Assembly (NCBI GenBank): GCA_947179485.1
Contig: OX359246.1
Coordinates: forward strand, 29,636,001-29,700,000
DNA length: 64,000 bases
Direction of reading: 5' to 3'
From: Allacma fusca
Taxonomy: Eukaryota > Arthropoda > Collembola > Symphypleona > Sminthuridae
Program-made: the position numbers and the translations under genes
In this document: one piece after another, positions 45,801 through 55,907 of the stretch
Layout: the number at the start of each line of letters is the position of its first letter
Position numbering within the stretch: the first letter of the stretch is position 1
The notes under the pieces: model-generated
Told to the model about the DNA's origin: nothing
Database searches by the model: none
The model's input: only the letters and a program-made list of their open reading frames with translations

Positions 45801-48621
45801 TACGGTAACATGTGCGTGCACAAGTAAGTGACAAAGCTTTCATTGTAAAACCTGTTTGGCGATAAAAAACATTCTACTTGGTCTTGTGCCAGTGAACTTA
45901 TAACGATAGTCCGCAAATCGTGATAGAATCGTCCAAACGATGTTCCACGACATAACGTAGTATCCGAAAGATGTTGTACTAGATAGTTTTGATGCACTAT
46001 TTCGTATTCTGTGAAACATTAGTACGTATAGTTTTTAAATGCAGACACACATGATGTTGGGTCGATTTGTAATACAAATTATCAAGTAAAGATGTTACCA
46101 AGTTGTAGCAATTTTGGTGGAGCGGATTGAAGAGTCGATAGCACCTGTGTAACACTGGGAACATCGGTTGGTGATAGACATAGAACGAATATCTTGCGAA
46201 CGTAGTAGTTAGCCGTGTGGATATCGTAAGAATACTGATAACGGTTAAACAACTTCTTTATGATTTTCACACGCTCGTCTTCCTTTTCTACGTAACATTC
46301 TTCCAGTTTAGCGACAATAGCTTGGATTATGTGCATACGGCAAACATGGTGATTTATTTCTGAAGGTTTCCGGACCTTGAAAAGTTCTTCCCAACATAGG
46401 TTAAGATATGAGGATGTACTATGACCATTCCAGAACGTGTGAATAACTGCTGCTATGGTGGCTAAACTAAAGTCTGTTTCTATGCGTTTCATCCACCCAG
46501 ATGGTCCAGTTTTGAAGTACGAGTCGACCCTGCAAGTGATCCGTAGGAAGTAAATAATAAAGATGAAAAACATTAGTAATAAATTGTTACAATCTTACGT
46601 AGTACGAAATACGGCCAAACCCTGGCCGATGGAGTCTGTATTCTGCGAATTACTTAAGAATTCACAAACTGCTATCGAGTTTGATTTGTCAGCTGGGTTG
46701 GCAATGACCAATGCATACATCAATATTTGACTATCCCCCAAATTCTCAGTAAGATGTCGAACAACTCCTCCGGTTGCATCCAAGTGAATAACGGTGTGTT
46801 GTTTGCGTTGCTTAAATGTCTTTAAAACATCCATTTGTCTTGTGGTCATCATAACAACGTGCAAAGGTTTAATGCTATACCCAATGACAAACTCAGCTAA
46901 ACTTCTGTCCGTATAAATCCGTCGATGCAGGTCCACAGTGGGCAGACTATCAGTATCTCGTTCTTTAAGCATCTGAAAGCAAATGCATATGTATTTATTT
47001 AATCGAAATAATGGAATGCATGTACGCTTTACCTCATGCCTTGCTTGTCGCAGTACTTGTCCGCGCGGAACTGCTGTAAAATTGCCGCATCTTTGAGCTA
47101 AATCATCAGCTTTGTTTGCCATTTCCGTTGCCACTGCATCTGCATGTCTATAACGCAAATGTTCCTTAAATGCTGCTCGATTCTCGGCTTGCAATTTATT
47201 GCTGCAAACTCTTAGCGGCTGGTGGTTAATAGTGCCCGTACAGCTACGAATATATCAACTGATTTACAACTTACCTTCAACCTACATTATAAATTCAAAT
47301 TTGCTTATACACTTACACGACTTTAAAGAGTACTTTTGATTTGTCGGCATTAAAATTCCCAGTGATCCGTATAGTCTCCCAGCAGTGTGGTTTATGTGTA
47401 CAGTATCCATCTAAAACGTACAAGTGGCCTCTTTTCCCGGTGGAAACATCCTGCCGTTTGCAGTTAGGGACACAGCATGGATTGACCTTGTTAAATTTCC
47501 TCCTTAATATCACGTCCAGCCAACCTGGACGCATACCAAATGTTATTTTGCCATGGCGATTTCGCGTCTCAACATAGCTGTCCCAAACCTTTTTCTTGAC
47601 AGTAAACTGGAACGTTTTCGGGATAAGCACTGTTGTGTTGCTAGTCTCGACTTGTACTGAGTCACCGTGGTCTATGAAACAGTCTGCAGTTAGATGTCAA
47701 AATGTTATCAATTGAAAGAAACCAGAATCATTACCTGTATATTTGGTGCCGAAATCATCAAAACCTGCGTTCTCGTCTTCAACAACCTGTGCAATATCCA
47801 TCTGGTCATTATCTGTTTGAATCTCATGTATGTTTCTGTTAGGCGTAGAAGGCGGTTTTTCACATACGAACTCTAAACCCAAGTCTTTGTGCGTGGAAGT
47901 AAGTTTGTCGCCGCTTTCGACATTTTCTGTCCTTGTACTTGCCAGGGCAGCCTGCAAACCCATATCTGCAAACAGAAACATTTATGTGGAATCGATTTCC
48001 TAAAAATATAGAAGTTACGTGTTACATGATGTTGACCTTTCAGTGGTCTGCGGCTGAGATTAAAGTCTCCCGCAGATGTCCAGAAACTTGAATGTATTTC
48101 CCGATTGTTGCTTGTTTGGCTTACATCTGAGACTGGAGACGGAATATTTATAGCCAACGTGCGTGCGTTTTGTTCTTGGCCATCGTCGGATTTAACTGAG
48201 TGATTATCGTCGTCTTGGTCCATTGTAATTGAGCTGATATTTGCCCTTACACCTACACAACCATGTCAAGGCAACACAGTTCACTTATTTATACCGATCT
48301 CGAAACAAATTGCGGAAATCGTCGACACTTACCACGAAACGTTTGTAAAAATATGGAGGGATAACGGATCCACGAATTTCCTTTACACCTGGGGCATTCG
48401 TAGTTGCCGTCTTTTGCAACTGTCTTCCTATTTACTCGAATGCACAAACAATGGTACCATTCCTTACACTTTCCACATTCCACCATGTCCCCAGACGAAG
48501 ATCCTTGACAAATGCAGTAAATGGATCTGCTGGCGTTGGGCGTAGAACATGCGGGAGGTGGATCCAAGCACACTACGGGAGTACCGCGTAAACCCAAAAA
48601 TGCAGCCTGCAAACAAAACAT
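42820..48621 (-). CDS. PHD finger-DDE transposase-like-USP-like peptidase protein (12 exons)
   Basis: Exons on the minus strand: 48621-48333, 48252-48037, 47965-47735, 47683-47317, 47243-47033, 46972-46599, 46529-46099, 46008-45631, 45544-45280, 45215-44853, 44733-44349, 43038-42820. All borders are GT-AG, all phases agree, and the joined frame is about 1,242 residues. Order: a PHD finger at 36-79 (C36xC38, C49xxC52, H57xxC60, C76xxC79); an acidic linker; a Cys/His-rich region at about 310-400 reminiscent of WRKY/GCM1-FLYWCH fingers; a DDE-type core with HLDATGG (D503), IETDFSLA (D582) and EPVENWNKVVKRH (E801), followed by a basic segment; then a USP/C19-like peptidase with Cys box VNTCSFDNI (C938), a CxxC pair near 1070, and His box YTLNVGGHFVL (H1136) with VRYDG (D1151). 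The true start is uncertain: the first exon could also begin at an acceptor at 48606. It could be an autonomous transposon gene or a domesticated one. The transposase assignment rests on motifs, not alignment. Confidence 0.72.
43039..44348 (-). other. Last intron of the PHD-DDE-peptidase gene
   Basis: About 1.3 kb between exons 11 and 12, far longer than the other introns of this gene (about 50-100 bp). AT-rich, with no coding sequence or repeat recognised. Its size suggests later insertions. Confidence 0.5.
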
Positions 48622-48660
48622 ACGAAATGTATCTCACTCTTTTCTAAAGAACAATAGCTG

Positions 48661-51600
48661 AAATTTGATTCTAATGTTAGATTTGATTCCGGCCAGCCGG
48701 GTTAGAAATAAAACTGGGGGTGCCCTTATTTTTGCGTGGTTTTAAAACTTCAAAGATTTTTAAAAAATTCCGATTTGTCCAAATTCAAATAAAATTGATG
48801 AAGGTAGAAGTAATCGACCACGGAGAATTTGATTCTGAGGTCAGAATTGATTCCGGCCAACCGGGTTAGAAATAAAACTGGGGGTGCCCTTATTTTCGCG
48901 GGGTTTTAAAATTTCAAAGATTTTTAAAAAATTCGGATTTGTCCAAATTCAAATAAAATTGATGAAGGCAGAAGAAATTGACCACGGAGAATTTGATTCT
49001 GAGGTCAGAATTGATTCCGGCCAACCGGGTTAGAAATAAAACTGGGGGTGCCCTTATTTTCGCGTGGTTTTAAATTTTCAAAGATTTTTAAAAAATTCGG
49101 ATTCGTCCAAATTCAAATAAAATTGATGAAGGTAGAAGTAATCGTCCACGGAGAATTTGATTCTAATGTCAGATTTGAATCCGGCCAGCCGAGTTAGAAA
49201 TATAACTGGGGGTGCCCTTATTTTCGCGTGGTTTTAAATTTTCAAAGATTTTTAAAAAATTCGGATTTGTCCAAATTCAAATAAAATTGATGAAGGTAGA
49301 AGTAATCGATCACGGAGAATTTGATTCTAATGTCAGATTTGAATCCGGCCAGCCGGGTTAGAAATAAAACTGGGGGTGCCCTTATTTTTGCGTGGTTTTA
49401 AAACTTCAAAGATTTTTAAAAAATTCGGATTTGTCCAAATTCAAATAAAATTGATGAAGGTAGAAGTAATCGACCACGGAGAATTTGATTCTGAGGTCAG
49501 AATTGATTCCGGCCAACCGGGTTAGAAATAAAACTGGGGGTGCCCTTATTTTTGCGTGGTTTTAAAACTTCAAAGATTTTTAAAAAATTCGGATTTGTCC
49601 AAATTCAAATAAAATTGATGAAGGTAGAAGTAATCGACCACGGAGAATTTGATTGTAATGTCAGAATTGATTCCGGCCAGCCGGGTTAGAAATAAAACTG
49701 GGGGTGCCCTTATTTTTGCGTGGTTTTAAAACTTCAAAGATTTTTAAAAAATTCGGATTTGTCCAAATTCAAATAAAATTGATGAAGGTAGAAGTAATCG
49801 TCCACGGAGAATTTGATTCTAATGTCAGATTTGAATCCGGCCAGCCGAGTTAGAAATATAACTGGGGGTGCCCTTATTTTCGCGTGGTTTTAAAATTTCA
49901 AAGATTTTTAAAAAATTCGGATTTGTCCAAATTCAAATAAATATGATGAAGGTAGAAGTAATCGACCACGGAGAATTTGATTCTAATGTCAGATTTGAAT
50001 CCGGCCAGCCGAGTTAGAAATATAACTGGGGGTGCCCTTATTTTCGCCTGGTTTTAAATTTTCAAAGATTTTTAAAAAATTCGGATTTGTCCAAATTCAA
50101 ATAAAATTGATGAAGGCAGAGGAAATGGACCACGGAGAATTTGATTCTGAGGTCAGAATTGATTCCGGCCAACCGGGTTAGAAATAAAACTGGGGGTGCC
50201 CTTATTTTCGCCTGGTTTGAAATTTTCAAAGATTTTTAAAAAATTCGGATTTGTCCAAATTCAAATAAAATTGATGAAGGTAGAAGTAATCGACCACGGA
50301 GAATTTGATTGTAATGTCAGAATTGATTCCGGCCAGCCGGGTTAGAAATAAAACTGGGGGTGCCCTTATTTTCGCGTGGTTTTAAATTTTCAAAGATTTT
50401 TAAAAAATTCGGATTTGTCCAAATTCAAATAAAATTGATGAAGGTAGAAGTAATCGTCCACGGAGAATTTGATTCTAATGTCAGATTTGAATCCGGCCAG
50501 CCGAGTTAGAAATATAACTGGGGGTGCCCTTATTTTCGCGTGGTTTTAAAATTTCAAAGATTTTTAAAAAATTCGGATTTGTCCAAATTCAAATAAATAT
50601 GATGAAGGTAGAAGTAATCGACCACGGAGAATTTGATTCTAATGTCAGATTTGAATCCGGCCAGCCGAGTTAGAAATATAACTGGGGGTGCCCTTATTTT
50701 CGCCTGGTTTTAAATTTTCAAAGATTTTTAAAAAATTCGGATTTGTCCAAATTCAAATAAAATTGATGAAGGCAGAGGAAATGGACCACGGAGAATTTGA
50801 TTCTGAGGTCAGAATTGATTCCGGCCAACCGGGTTAGAAATAAAACTGGGGGTGCCCTTATTTTCGCCTGGTTTGAAATTTTCAAAGATTTTTAAAAAAT
50901 TCGGATTTGTCCAAATTCAAATAAAATTGATGAAGGTAGAAGTAATCGACCACGGAGAATTTGATTGTAATGTCAGAATTGATTCCGGCCAGCCGGGTTA
51001 GAAATAAAACTGGGGGTGCCCTTATTTTCGCGTGGTTTTAAATTTTCAAAGATTTTTAAAAAATTCGGATTTGTCCAAATTCAAATAAAATTGATGAAGG
51101 TAGAAGTAATCGTCCACGGAGAATTTGATTCTGAGGTCAGAATTGATTCCGGCCAACCGGGTTAGAAATAAAACTGGGGGTGCCCTTATTTTTGCGTGGT
51201 TTTAAAACTTCAAAGATTTTTAAAAAATTCGGATTTGTCCAAATTCAAATAAAATTGATGAAGGTAGAAGTAATCGACCACGGAGAATTTGATTGTAATG
51301 TCAGAATTGATTCCGGCCAGCCGGGTTAGAAATAAAACTGGGGGTGCCCTTATTTTCGCGTGGTTTTAAATTTTCAAAGATTTTTAAAAAATTCGGATTT
51401 GTCCAAATTCAAATAAAATTGATGAAGGTAGAAGTAATCGTCCACGGAGAATTTGATTCTAATGTCAGATTTGAATCCGGCCAGCCGAGTTAGAAATATA
51501 ACTGGGGGTGCCCTTATTTTCGCGTGGTTTTAAAATTTCAAAGATTTTTAAAAAATTCGGATTTGTCCAAATTCAAATAAATATGATGAAGGTAGAAGTA

Positions 51601-54025
51601 ATCGACCACGGAGAATTTGATTCTAATGTCAGATTTGAATCCGGCCAGCCGAGTTAGAAATATAACTGGGGGTGCCCTTATTTTCGCCTGGTTTTAAATT
51701 TTCAAAGATTTTTAAAAAATTCGGATTTGTCCAAATTCAAATAAAATTGATGAAGGCAGAGGAAATGGACCACGGAGAATTTGATTCTGAGGTCAGAATT
51801 GATTCCGGCCAACCGGGTTAGAAATAAAACTGGGGGTGCCCTTATTTTCGCCTGGTTTGAAATTTTCAAAGATTTTTAAAAAATTCGGATTTGTCCAAAT
51901 TCAAATAAAATTGATGAAGGTAGAAGTAATCGACCACGGAGAATTTGATTGTAATGTCAGAATTGATTCCGGCCAGCCGGGTTAGAAATAAAACTGGGGG
52001 TGCCCTTATTTTCGCGTGGTTTTAAATTTTCAAAGATTTTTAAAAAATTCGGATTTGTCCAAATTCAAATAAAATTGATGAAGGTAGAAGTAATCGTCCA
52101 CGGAGAATTTGATTCTAATGTCAGATTTGAATCCGGCCAGCCGAGTTAGAAATATAACTGGGGGTGCCCTTATTTTCGCGTGGTTTTAAAATTTCAAAGA
52201 TTTTTAAAAAATTCGGATTTGTCCAAATTCAAATAAATATGATGAAGGTAGAAGTAATCGACCACGGAGAATTTGATTCTAATGTCAGATTTGAATCCGG
52301 CCAGCCGAGTTAGAAATATAACTGGGGGTGCCCTTATTTTCGCCTGGTTTTAAATTTTCAAAGATTTTTAAAAAATTCGGATTTGTCCAAATTCAAATAA
52401 AATTGATGAAGGCAGAGGAAATGGACCACGGAGAATTTGATTCTGAGGTCAGAATTGATTCCGGCCAACCGGGTTAGAAATAAAACTGGGGGTGCCCTTA
52501 TTTTCGCCTGGTTTGAAATTTTCAAAGATTTTTAAAAAATTCGGATTTGTCCAAATTCAAATAAAATTGATGAAGGCAGAAGAAATTGACCACGGAGAAT
52601 TTGATTCTGAGGTCAGAATTGATTCCGGCCAACCGGGTTAGAAATAAAACTGGGGGTGCCCTTATTTTCGCGTGGTTTTAAATTTTCAAAGATTTTTAAA
52701 AAATTCGGATTTGTCCAAATTCAAATAAAATTGATGAAGGTAGAAGTAATCGACCACGGAGAATTTGATTCTAATGTCAGATTTGAATCCGGCCAGCCGA
52801 GTTAGAAATATAACTGGGGGTGCCCTTATTTTCGCGTGGTTTTAAATTTTCAAAGATTTTTAAAGAATTCGGATTTGTCCAAATTCAAATAAAATTGATG
52901 AAGGTAGAAGTAATCGATCACGGAGAATTTGATTCTAATGTTAGATTTGAATCCGGCCAGCCGGGTTAGAAATAAAACAGGGGGTGCCCTTATGTTTGCG
53001 TGGTTTTAAAACTTCAAAGATTTTTAAAAAATTCCGATTTGTCCAAATTCAAATAAAATTGATGAAGGCAGAGGAAATGGACCACGGAGAATTTGATTCT
53101 GAGGTCAGAATTGATTCCGGCCAACCGGGTTAGAAATAAAACTGGGGGTGCCCTTATTTTCGCGGGGTTTTAAAATTTCAAAGATTTTTAAAAAATTCGG
53201 ATTTGTCCAAATTCAAATAAAATTGATGAAGGCAGAAGAAATTGACCACGGAGAATTTGATTCTGAGGTCAGAATTGATTCCGGCCAACCGGGTTAGAAA
53301 TAAAACTGGGGGTGCCCTTATTTTCGCGTGGTTTTAAATTTTCAAAGATTTTTAAAAAATTCGGATTCGTCCAAATTCAAATAAAATTGATGAAGGTAGA
53401 AGTAATCGTCCACGGAGAATTTGATTCTAATGTCAGATTTGAATCCGGCCAGCCGAGTTAGAAATAAAACTGGGGGTGCCCTTATTTTCGCCTGGTTTTA
53501 AATTTTCAAAGATTTTTAAAAAATTCGGATTTGTCCAAATTTAAATAAAATTGATGAAGGTAGAAGTAATCGACCACGGAGAATTTGATTCTAATGTTAG
53601 ATTTGAATCCGGCCAGCCGGGTTAGAAATAAAACTGGGGGTGCCTTTATTTTCGCGTGGTTTTAAATTTTCAAAGATTTTTAAAAAATTCGGATTTGTCC
53701 AAATTCAAATTAAATTGATGAAGGCAGAGGAAATGGACCACGGAGAATTTGATTCTGAGGTCAGAATTGATTCCGGCCAACCGGGTTAGAAATAAAACTG
53801 GGGGTGCCCTTATTTTCGCCTGGTTTTAAATTTTCAAAGATTTTTAAAAAATTCGGATTTGTCCAAATTCAAATAAAATTGATGAAGGCAGAAGGAATTG
53901 ACCACGGAGAATTTGATTTTAAATTCAGATATGAATCCGGCCACCCGGGTTAGAAATAAATCCTGGACTTCCCTCATTTACCCCCGAGTTTAGACATTGA
54001 ATTTTTTTTAGAAACTTAAATTTGT
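48661..54025. repeat. Satellite array, 164-bp monomer with 656-bp higher-order repeat
   Basis: About 32 head-to-tail monomers of exactly 164 bp; for example CGGAGAATTT falls at 48821, 48985, 49149, 49313. Landmarks include TTAGAAATAAAACTGGGGGTG, a run TTTTTAAAAAATTCGGATT, and AAATTCAAATAAAATTGATG. Variant monomers recur in fixed order: GATTGTAATG occurs at 49651, 50307 and 50963, then 51291 and 51947, and the AAATATGATG variant at 49941, 50597, 51581 and 52237. Spacings are 656 bp (4 x 164) with phase jumps of 328 and 984. The last monomer (from about 53900) is clearly diverged, as expected at an array edge. No reading frame stays open. Confidence 0.95.
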
Positions 54026-55237
54026 GGAAGTGCTAACTATATTCATGATTACAGAAAGGATCGACCATGAAATGAGAATATATTAAAAGCAAAAAATTAT
54101 GCACAAGTTGTTTTTTTCGCGAAAGGTTTTTGAATCCGAAGATTAGTTGCTTATGACATTTAGTTCCGCCCTGGACTAGGAAAATATTTACTTGATGTGG
54201 ATATGGACCTAGTTGAAAATGTTTGGTTGCCCATGACATGTGATTACGCCCTTGACTAGAAAACAATTTGACGTGGCCTGCATATGCACGTAGCGTTTAT
54301 TGTGTCTAAAGCCGCTCCTAACATCTTTTTCAAGACGTGGAGACACATCATCATTAAAATTAGTGTAAACATTAAAGTAAACTCACATCGTAGGAATTCC
54401 CCAGGTGTTATCGAGCAACAAATGTAGTTCTAGTTGCTAGCAGTTCGAATTATTAATAATTACCTAATTACAAAAAGTCAACACAATGAAACAACAAGTC
54501 GGAACGGCTAAAGGATTACTTTGTTCAAATCTTCGAGGGGTTTTCCAAGTTACTCTGTACGCGTGTTTTAGTGCATAGGGAAACTCATGGGTATGTATTT
54601 GAATGATGTATATGATTAACTCAGGCTGGAATTTAACTCGGGCTAACTTGACTGACGGTGAAAAAGTTGGTTTGCAATGAATACTGAATTGAGCAATTTT
54701 GAGATGTAAGTTGGAAATTATTAATACTATTGAAAGAGTACTCAATAAAAAATTCTTTTGTTGCTTTTCTTCATTTCAAGAGTTTTCATCGTTTTCAATA
54801 AACTATTGGGATAAATTTACCCTGGAATAAAAAAGATCTTTTAACAGGAAGCTTTGAATTTTTTGGAATCAAAGACCTATTTAATCAGACATTTTGATTT
54901 CAGTGGTAATAATATTTTTTTGAAAATGGAACTACTAAATTTGAAATCAAAGGAATTCTTAGTATCCATGGCTTATTTACTAAATTTTGCCGGTGCACTC
55001 GGTATTAAATTAAACGAGGACCAGCTGTACAATACTTGTGAAGGCAGAGCTTCAAGTCAGGCTTAATAATTATGCCCTTTTCATGTTGTGATTTTTTTAT
55101 TTTTTGAACAAACCAGAAAGCAAGAAAATGTTGTTAGATGCAAAAAGGCTGAAAAATACAATTAAAAATCATGTATACATTAAATTTTAAAAAAATATTT
55201 TGTCCCGGAATGACGTTTCGAAAAAGTGGGAACCCTA
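54026..55237. other. Region between satellite and right element end
   Basis: AT-rich. An open frame at 54854-55066 (+, 70 codons, with LNLKSKEFLVSMAYLLNFAG) has some protein-like character but no family was recognised and no splice partners were found. The right terminal motif with GTCCCGGAATGACG lies at 55201-55237. Confidence 0.3.
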
Positions 55238-55387
55238 CCGGTGTCCAAAGTTTCAGATCGTGAAGTAAAGGCCAAAGGAGCCTTGAAAAATGATCGGGTT
55301 GGCTGGATATACTTTAAAACCTATTTCGACGACGAATTGGGTGGGTTAGCTCAGAAAGCTAGTCTTTCCAGTTGTGCGTTCATTTGA
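55238..55387 (+). pseudogene. Coding-like fragment abutting the element's right end
   Basis: Directly after the right terminal motif (…AACCCTA at 55237), frame CCG GTG TCC AAA stays open for 49 codons to TGA at 55385. It has a natural-looking composition (REVKAKGALKNDRVGWIYF, TYFDDELGGLAQ). It lacks a start codon. It may be the 3' part of an exon or older element gene cut by the insertion, or chance. No family was recognised, and I could not join it in frame to the left flank. Confidence 0.25.
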
Positions 55388-55907
55388 TTGTATCTACAAA
55401 GATGCAATTAATCTCATTGAGCAAAAATGAGACGATTTCCAAGATTTCTTTGGGCTTAAAATTTAATTGCAGATGTCAAACTTGAATTTTTATAATTGCA
55501 ACTAGAAAACTGCCGAGACCATTCATTAATTTGAATTACTTGAACAAGTTGCTACGTAATGCTTTTTTCTTTTAGGTAAATGTTCCATTTATATCTTATG
55601 ATACATCCTATCCACTCTCCATTATTTCGTGTGAAATAATTATTGCTGATTGTACAATAAACAAACAACACATTCTGTTTTTTTTCTTCAATACAATAGG
55701 TCAACTTTACTTCCACCTATTGTATCTGGATAATATTTTCACTAATATATAAGTAAATTATTGCTGTTTCAAGTGCTGTTTTCCGAATTCATACTAATTA
55801 TCAATAAATTTAATATGTTAAGGAATTATTATACTGTGTAAACACTAAAAAATTTTATTAGAAGTCGAGAAGTTAACCGCATAGCATGAAAATGGTACCT
55901 TTGAGAA
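55388..55907. other. 3' flank of SLC35G-like gene 1
   Basis: AT-rich sequence. TTTATT at 55854-55859 is a minus-strand AATAAA about 50 bp past the stop of the transporter gene. Confidence 0.45.

Larger units (their letters stand above)
37655..55237. mobile_element. Candidate 17.6-kb element, or MITE split by a large insertion
   Basis: The left end at 37655 reads TAGGGTTCTCA, followed by several GTCCCGGAA words (to about 37760). The right end, read inward from 55237, is TAGGGTTCCCA, then ACGTC and ATTCCGGGAC. So 10 of 11 terminal bases and the subterminal word match in inverted orientation. Flanks are CCGGGGTGC and CCGGTGTCC, 7 of 9 identical, a possible eroded duplication. Between them lie the PHD/DDE/peptidase gene, the satellite array and several smaller element remnants. 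No hAT transposase is visible inside. Either this is one very large element, or a small GTCCCGG-word element that later received a 17-kb insertion. Confidence 0.35.

Noticed and set aside
42820-48621. Reading the pieces at 42.8-48.6 kb as several small separate genes
   Set aside because: Twelve segments join through GT-AG borders with matching phase and a sensible domain order, which is very unlikely by chance.
48661-54025. CRISPR-like array because of regular repeats
   Set aside because: The 164-bp monomers are contiguous with no unique spacers and the context is eukaryotic; it is a satellite.
37655-55237. Calling the 17.6-kb region a confirmed hAT transposon
   Set aside because: The possible target duplication is imperfect and no hAT transposase is visible inside, so it is kept only as a candidate.
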